The notes under the pieces are model-generated. The model did not search any database, was not told where the DNA came from, and worked only from the letters and a program-made list of their open reading frames with translations. Below are positions 23,327 through 27,336 of a stretch of 27,336 nucleotides of DNA, one piece after another. The translations under genes were made by a program, and so were the position numbers. Positions within the stretch are counted from its first letter, which is position 1, and each line of letters opens with the position of its first letter. Origin of the DNA: JAGXLP01 sp964649445 (GTDB taxonomy: Bacteria; Bipolaricaulota; Bipolaricaulia; M55B111); NCBI GenBank assembly GCA_964649445.1, contig CAZYPS010000020.1, forward strand, positions 1-27,336, given 5' to 3'.

Positions 23327-24537
23327 CGGAAGTACTTCTGGCCGATTTTCCTTAAGATTTCCCGTGATAGCCTGGATCCTGTTTTCGCCTGTACTTTCTC
23401 TTTGTCTCCCGATTTGAAAAGGAACGACCCAGTGGCTATGTTCATATCCCCTGTATCAATTTCTTCTTCACGCCGGAATGAAAAAAGAGCGTCTATGTCA
23501 TTTTCCGCAAGGGATTCGCGCGTCCTGGGTTCCTCGTTTTTCGAGCTGGCCCAAAACTCCACGAGTACCTGATTCTCATCCTTTAATCGACCCAGTTTTC
23601 TGGAAAGATCTGGTGCTTCCGGGATATCGAGATCAAGCCGTTTCGTTTTTTCTTTTCCGAGGACGTTCGGGTTGAGTTCCGGATGCCAGTCCGAAGCCGA
23701 ACTAGCCATCAGAATTAGATCGTATCCGGAGAATTCATTGGTCAATAGTTCGTCGAGTTCACCTACCGACCTGGTCCACACCACTCCAACTCCCGAAGGT
23801 GGTATCTGCTCCGTGGGGCCACTGACCAGGGTGACCTCTCCCCCCATTTGTCGGGCCTGTTGGCTTAAGCTATAGCCTAATGAGCTATCACCTGACTCAC
23901 CGGTGAAATTAGCCTGGCTGAATAAATCCCTGGTCGGTCCAGAGGTCACGAGAATTTTTTTATTTTCCAGTAGCTGTTCCTCTTTTAAGACGTCTCTCAA
24001 TTTCGAAATTACCTGGTTTATAACTATGGTTAGGGGAACTTCCTGGTCAGAAGAAACTCCGACTTCCCAAGCTTTAGGCTCCACGATATGTAAACCGTTT
24101 TCCTTAATTTGGTTCAAATAAGACCGGAGGGTTTCGCTGGAATATAGGTCGCGATTCATGGATGGAGCTATTACCACGGGGTTGGTGGAGCCAGAGATGA
24201 GTTCCGTGAGCGGCTCCCTTCCCAGGCCTGAAGCAAGTTTTCCGATAAAATTGAAGGAAGCAGGGGCAATTACGGTTAAGTCGCTTTCTCCCGTTAAAGA
24301 GGATTGGAAGAGCTTCTCCCTCCGTAAGCCAGAGGATTTTACCGTAACTTCTCTACCGGTAATCCGTTCAAAAGTAAGAGCGGTTACGTATTTTTTTGCC
24401 TCTTCGTTGAGAACCACGTGAACTTTTGCCCCAATCTTCTGTAACCGCTCCACGAGGTTGACGCTTTTGTAGGCTGTACTAACTCCGCAAACGCCAAGCG
24501 TGATATGTTTGTCTTTCAGCAATTCTCTATTCGTCAT
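23323..24537 (-). CDS. coaBC: Diverged CoaBC-like flavoprotein (phosphopantothenate-cysteine ligase/decarboxylase family)
   Basis: This has 404 residues with the two domains of CoaBC. The N-terminal HFCD flavoprotein domain carries TLGVCGVSTAYKS (P-loop-like start), SDLTVIAPAS and the FMN-binding APSMNRDL (residues about 124-131). In the CoaC position of the catalytic His (just before L-x-x-x-x-D) there is Gln78, and at the position of the substrate Cys (canonical LACG) there is Val159. The second domain begins with KKILVTSGPTRDL (about residue 193) as in CoaB, but the canonical NRSSGKMG is replaced by GESGDSSLG, AAVADYRP by SSASDWHP, and the Asn of VAND by Phe/Ser. The fold is surely that of CoaBC, but catalytic activity is doubtful. 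It is a single-gene unit. A true CoaBC may exist elsewhere in the genome. Confidence 0.78.
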   Translation of the reverse strand: MTNRELLKDKHITLGVCGVSTAYKSVNLVERLQKIGAKVHVVLNEEAKKYVTALTFERITGREVTVKSSGLRREKLFQSSLTGESDLTVIAPASFNFIGKLASGLGREPLTELISGSTNPVVIAPSMNRDLYSSETLRSYLNQIKENGLHIVEPKAWEVGVSSDQEVPLTIVINQVISKLRDVLKEEQLLENKKILVTSGPTRDLFSQANFTGESGDSSLGYSLSQQARQMGGEVTLVSGPTEQIPPSGVGVVWTRSVGELDELLTNEFSGYDLILMASSASDWHPELNPNVLGKEKTKRLDLDIPEAPDLSRKLGRLKDENQVLVEFWASSKNEEPRTRESLAENDIDALFSFRREEEIDTGDMNIATGSFLFKSGDKEKVQAKTGSRLSREILRKIGQKYFR

Positions 24538-24550
24538 AGAAATCTATAAT

Positions 24551-24579
24551 AAATTAACCCGATCGGCTCGGTAAGTCAA
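24551..24579 (-). promoter_or_regulatory. Possible promoter for the coaBC-like gene
   Basis: On the minus strand, TTGACT (24579-24574) is followed 17 bp later by TAATTT (24556-24551), with TATTAT just beyond. The -35 is good, the -10 ambiguous. The start would be about 10-15 bases before the ATG. Confidence 0.4.
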
Positions 24580-24637
24580 GTCGGATAAAGTTAGGGGTTG
24601 GAAAAAGAATAAAAAGGTTGAAAATTAGGACAAAAAT

Positions 24638-24670
24638 GGTCTGGATTTTTTTTAGACCAGTGCTTATAAT
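24638..24670 (+). promoter_or_regulatory. Possible promoter of the structured RNA, overlapped by an inverted repeat
   Basis: A perfect TATAAT lies at 24665-24670. No consensus -35 is at the right distance; TGGATT (24642-24647) is the best match. TGGTCT (24637-24642) and AGACCA (24654-24659) form a 6-bp inverted repeat across an 11-nt spacer that spans this region and may be an operator. Confidence 0.4.
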
Positions 24671-24718
24671 ATCAGCACAGAAGATTATAGGCTAAGATAA
24701 AAGAGATATACCCACCAC

Positions 24719-24837
24719 GGGTCCGCCTGGGCACACAGCGGTATGGTGTTTTGCTGCGACGGTTTAGCCTCCTTCCGCGCAGTTTTTTCGCCATACATTT
24801 ACCTTAATGCGAAGTCCTGGGCGGATCCTACTTTTTT
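24719..24837 (+). ncRNA. Probable rod-shaped structured RNA, family unassigned
   Basis: A 110-nt element folds into one long interrupted helix. The closing helix is 13 bp with three G-T pairs (24719-24731 with 24816-24828). The middle helix is 8 bp (24741-24748 with 24789-24796). The inner helix is 9 bp with one bulged A (24753-24758 and 24760-24762 with 24783-24778 and 24777-24775), capped by a 12-nt loop. Internal loops are asymmetric. The element is GC-rich in AT-rich surroundings and ends in a T run (24832-24837). A TATAAT lies at 24665, on the same strand. It lacks the GGAAGGxAGCAGCC apical signature of SRP RNA on either strand. A stretch ACATTTACCTT resembles part of E. coli 6S RNA, but this is weak. 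It could also be a regulatory leader of nfnA, which begins 170 bases downstream. Confidence 0.6.
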
Positions 24838-24847
24838 ATTTTTTTCC

Positions 24848-24869
24848 CTCAATTTATTGAGCAATTTTT
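24848..24869 (+). terminator. Weak terminator-like hairpin before nfnA
   Basis: CTCAA (24848-24852) and TTGAG (24857-24861) form a 5-bp stem with a 4-nt loop, followed by CAATTTTT. It is a second possible stop signal after the structured RNA. The rest of the gap to 24998 is AT-rich with no gene. Confidence 0.35.
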
Positions 24870-24998
24870 CTGGCCATTTTCTTGTTACTTTATACTTGAT
24901 AAGTTTTCAGAAGTTTTTTAAAGTTCGTCAAGATTGCACCAGCGTTGATTCTAAGAATGAACAAATTCTTTGAACCTACAAAATAAAGTCGGGGGAGT

Positions 24999-25832
24999 AT
25001 GAAAAAGATAGTTAGAAAGACGAAGGTCGGTGATGGTGTCTGGGAATATGATATTGATGCACCTTTGATTGCTGAAGCGAGCAAGCCGGGGCAGTTCATT
25101 ATTATTAGGTTGCACGAAAAAGGGGAGAGAATTCCGATCACCATTGCCGATAGCGACGTTGATCGCGGTACTATTACGATAGTGGTTCAATCCGCCGGGA
25201 AATCCACGCTGGAATTAAACCGGGATTATTCGGAAGGAGAAAGAATTCATGATCTTGCCGGCCCTCTGGGTAACCCGTCGGAAATAGAAAATTATGGAAA
25301 AGTAGTTTTGATTGGCGGTGGAGTAGGAATAGCTCTAATTTACCCCGTCGCTAAAGCCCTTCAGGAAGAAGGAAATTACGTGATTTCAATTATCGGTGCT
25401 CAATCGGCGGATAAGATCTTTTACCAGGAAAAAATCCGCCAGGTCAGTGACGAGGTTTTAGTTACGACTGATGACGGAACTGCTGGAAGGGAAGGGTTCA
25501 CGAGTGACGCGTATAAGGACGTGCTGGAGGAGGAAGATATTGATAGGTCCTGGGCCATAGGGCCAGTAATTATGATGAAAGTATGTCAGGAAGTGGCAGA
25601 GAAATACGATACTGAGCTTGTCGTCAGCTTAAATACCATAATGGTTGATGGCACGGGCATGTGTGGTGGCTGTCGAGTGGAAGTGAATGGGCAAGCAGAA
25701 TTTGCCTGCGTGGACGGGCCGGAATTTCCTGGTTCAGCCGTGGATTTTGAAGTATTGACCCAGAGAACTGAGACTTACAAAGAGGAAGAGGAGTGTGCTC
25801 TGGAAGAATACCTGGAGGGCAACAAACGATGA
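24999..25832 (+). CDS. nfnA: NfnA/SudB-type FAD-NAD(P) oxidoreductase subunit
   Basis: This is the small subunit of the NADH-dependent reduced ferredoxin:NADP+ oxidoreductase (Nfn/Sud), which couples ferredoxin, NAD(H) and NADP(H) by electron bifurcation in the cytoplasm. It has 277 residues. The N-terminal FAD domain has GQFIIIRLHEKGERIPITI, the NAD domain the motif VVLIGGGVGIALIYP (about residue 104), and the C-terminal part a [2Fe-2S] site with D217, C222, C225 and C237 (VDGTGMCGGCR and FACVDGPEF). The one-Asp, three-Cys pattern matches characterised NfnA. GGGGGAG precedes the ATG. The stop overlaps the start of nfnB by an ATGA. SudB of sulfide dehydrogenase is the same family and cannot be excluded. 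Confidence 0.92.
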   Translation: MKKIVRKTKVGDGVWEYDIDAPLIAEASKPGQFIIIRLHEKGERIPITIADSDVDRGTITIVVQSAGKSTLELNRDYSEGERIHDLAGPLGNPSEIENYGKVVLIGGGVGIALIYPVAKALQEEGNYVISIIGAQSADKIFYQEKIRQVSDEVLVTTDDGTAGREGFTSDAYKDVLEEEDIDRSWAIGPVIMMKVCQEVAEKYDTELVVSLNTIMVDGTGMCGGCRVEVNGQAEFACVDGPEFPGSAVDFEVLTQRTETYKEEEECALEEYLEGNKR

Positions 25833-27235
25833 GCGTAAGAGAAGAAGCAGTGCCTATGCCTCAACAGAGTCCTTCCGAACGGGTGAAGAATTTTGCCGAA
25901 GTTCCACTGGGTTACGATGAAGAAGCTGCTCGGGAAGAGGCGGAGAGGTGTCTTCAGTGTGACCCAGCTCCCTGTATAGAGGGATGCCCGGTTGAAATAG
26001 ATATCCCCACCTTTATCGATCAAATTAAGGATGGAAAATTTCAGGAATCCATAGGTACGATAAAGGAATCCAACAATCTACCCGCAATTTGTGGAAGGGT
26101 TTGCCCCCAGGAAGAACAATGTCAGGAGGTCTGTACTCTGGGAGAGAATTTTGAGCCAGTTTCTATCGGAAGACTGGAAAGATTCGCGGCCGAATGGCAG
26201 CGTGAACATGGCTCGATCGATAACACGGTTGAGGGCTATCGAGATGGTAAAGTAGCAATTGTCGGTTCGGGGCCCGCAGGACTCACCGCCGCCTCGGATT
26301 TGCGGAAATTGAGTTACGAAGTCACTGTATTTGAACAGTTTCACCAGCCCGGCGGGGTTCTGGCCTATGGCATACCCGAGTTCCGCTTACCCAACGAGGT
26401 GGTCGAGAGCGAAGTTAATAATTTAAAAGAAATGGGTGTCGAGATTGAAACAAATACCGTAGTTGGCCGTCTTTTTACCGTCGATGATTTGCTGGAAGGG
26501 AACAGGGTAGATGAGTACGATGCGGTATTTCTGGGAACCGGTGCTGGATTACCTTACTTTCTGGACTTGCCCGGAGAAAATCTCAACGGTATATATTCCG
26601 CCAATGAATTTTTAACGCGTGTCAACCTGATGAGGGCGTTTAAATTCCCCGAATACGACACGCCGGTGAAAATAGGAAGCAGGGTTGCCACTATAGGTGG
26701 AGGTAACGTGGCCATGGATTCGGCCAGAACTGCTTTGAGGCTGGGGGCGGAGTCCTCGATGGGTATTTACCGGAGATCCGAGGCCGAGATGCCCGCCAGG
26801 GACGAGGAAATAGAGCATGCGAAGGAGGAAGGGATAGATTTTCGAGTTCTCCGAAATCCGACCAGGTTTAAGGGGAATGATGCCAGGGTGGAAAAGGTAG
26901 AATGTGTTGAAATGGAGCTCGGTGCACCGGACGATTCAGGTCGTCCCAGGCCCATACCGATAGAAGGGTCGGAATTTGATATCCCTGTGGACAATGTGAT
27001 TATAGCAATAGGAAATTCTCCTCACCCCTTAATCACGAGAACAACTGATGGGTTGGAAACGGATGATCGGGGGACGATAGAGACGGGCTCCAGTGGACGG
27101 ACCACGAGAAAAGGAGTCTGGGCAGGGGGAGATATCGTCACAGGGGCGGCCACGGTAATAAGGGCCATGGGAGCGGGAAAAACCGCCGCTTCGGATATCC
27201 ACAGGTGGTTATCGAGCCAAGATGGTTGGAAATAA
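25829..27235 (+). CDS. nfnB: NfnB/SudA/GltB-type NADP(H)-binding iron-sulfur flavoprotein subunit
   Basis: This is the large subunit of the bifurcating transhydrogenase, related to the glutamate synthase small subunit, 468 residues. The N-terminal ferredoxin-like domain has two cysteine clusters: C41, C44, C49 and C53 (CLQCDPAPCIEGCP), then AICGRVCPQEEQCQEVC. A GxGxxG Rossmann fold follows (VAIVGSGPAGLTAA), with GVLAYGIPEFRLP, and a second NADP-binding fold (RVATIGGGNVAMDSA) and YRRSEAEMPA. The end GVWAGGDIVTGAATVIRAMGAG is the family's final FAD motif. I use the ATG at 25829, which overlaps the nfnA stop (ATGA) and has GGAGGG before it, rather than an upstream GTG at 25793. With nfnA beside it, NfnAB is favoured over stand-alone GltB. 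Confidence 0.94.
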   Translation: MSVREEAVPMPQQSPSERVKNFAEVPLGYDEEAAREEAERCLQCDPAPCIEGCPVEIDIPTFIDQIKDGKFQESIGTIKESNNLPAICGRVCPQEEQCQEVCTLGENFEPVSIGRLERFAAEWQREHGSIDNTVEGYRDGKVAIVGSGPAGLTAASDLRKLSYEVTVFEQFHQPGGVLAYGIPEFRLPNEVVESEVNNLKEMGVEIETNTVVGRLFTVDDLLEGNRVDEYDAVFLGTGAGLPYFLDLPGENLNGIYSANEFLTRVNLMRAFKFPEYDTPVKIGSRVATIGGGNVAMDSARTALRLGAESSMGIYRRSEAEMPARDEEIEHAKEEGIDFRVLRNPTRFKGNDARVEKVECVEMELGAPDDSGRPRPIPIEGSEFDIPVDNVIIAIGNSPHPLITRTTDGLETDDRGTIETGSSGRTTRKGVWAGGDIVTGAATVIRAMGAGKTAASDIHRWLSSQDGWK

Positions 27236-27315
27236 ATACCCACACTCCGCAGGCCCGAAAGTGTAAAGTTTTATGAAGAGCTCGCTTTGGAAACCGTTCG
27301 ACAAAACCAGGGATC

Positions 27316-27336
27316 AATTTCCCCAGCGGGGAAATT
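27316..27336. repeat. Perfect 9-bp inverted repeat at the window edge
   Basis: AATTTCCCC (27316-27324) and GGGGAAATT (27328-27336) are separated by AGC. It lies 80 bases after nfnB and may be the start of an nfnAB terminator (T run would lie outside), a regulator site or one unit of a repeat. The window ends here, so nothing more can be said. Confidence 0.6.

Noticed and set aside
24719..24830. Small SRP RNA on either strand
   Set aside because: The minus strand has CGGAAGGAGGC, but the needed apical stem and AGCAGCC are not there; the T run favours the plus strand.
25793..25828. GTG start for nfnB at 25793
   Set aside because: The ATG at 25829 overlaps the nfnA stop as ATGA and has GGAGGG upstream; the added residues do not look like the family N-terminus.
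27273..27336. Start of a further gene at the window end (ATG at 27273)
   Set aside because: There is no ribosome binding site and only about 21 codons before the edge; a 9-bp inverted repeat falls inside it, so it is more likely non-coding.
27316..27336. CRISPR repeat
   Set aside because: Only one copy is visible, with no spacers and no cas gene in the window.

Overview
The window looks like a chromosomal segment of an anaerobic bacterium. Shine-Dalgarno sites, sigma70-type promoters and bacterial marker genes (rsfS, pgsA, cysS, mtaB, phoH, tatA/tatC) argue against an archaeon. Many proteins are visibly rich in Asp and Glu, and a Trk/Ktr-type K+ uptake pair and an Nfn-type bifurcating transhydrogenase are present, so a halophilic or salt-adapted anaerobe is plausible. 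I cannot name the phylum from sequence alone; an uncultured lineage such as the KB1/Acetothermia group is only a guess. A run of 10 Ns inside one gene shows that this is a draft or metagenome assembly.

Layout. 1-2133: K+ uptake channel TrkH (cut by the window edge) and its RCK regulator TrkA/KtrA. 6773 down to 2372 on the minus strand: a compact operon of an AMMECR1-family protein, tRNA methylthiotransferase MtaB (reading frame broken at an A10 tract), PhoH ATPase and a PgpH-like HD phosphohydrolase without its usual extracellular sensor domain. 6881-8420: an LCP-family cell-wall ligase overlapping ribosome silencing factor rsfS. 8999 to 8451 on the minus strand: pgsA. 9000-9619: a long gene-free stretch with hairpin-forming sequence and then a good cysS promoter. 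9620-13315: cysS, a small HTH gene and a tatC-tatA-tatC cluster. 13993 to 13328 on the minus strand: an unknown two-helix membrane protein. 14754-22245: a dipeptide/oligopeptide-type ABC transporter in the order SBP-permease-permease-ATPase-ATPase. 22305-23326: two uncharacterised proteins. 24537 to 23323 on the minus strand: a strongly diverged CoaBC-like flavoprotein. 24719-24837: a probable rod-shaped structured RNA ending in a T run. 24999-27235: nfnA-nfnB.

The most unusual items are these. (1) The ABC solute-binding protein has its family-5 segments in circularly permuted order, and its DppC-type permease carries an extra extracellular domain of about 175 residues. (2) There is an unassigned 110-nt rod-like RNA upstream of nfnAB. 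(3) The CoaBC homologue lacks the catalytic His and Cys positions. (4) mtaB has a frameshift whose displaced C-terminal TRAM domain is intact in the neighbouring frame and whose restored stop overlaps the phoH start. (5) A canonical and a divergent TatC flank a single TatA. No tRNA, rRNA, insertion sequence or CRISPR array was recognised.
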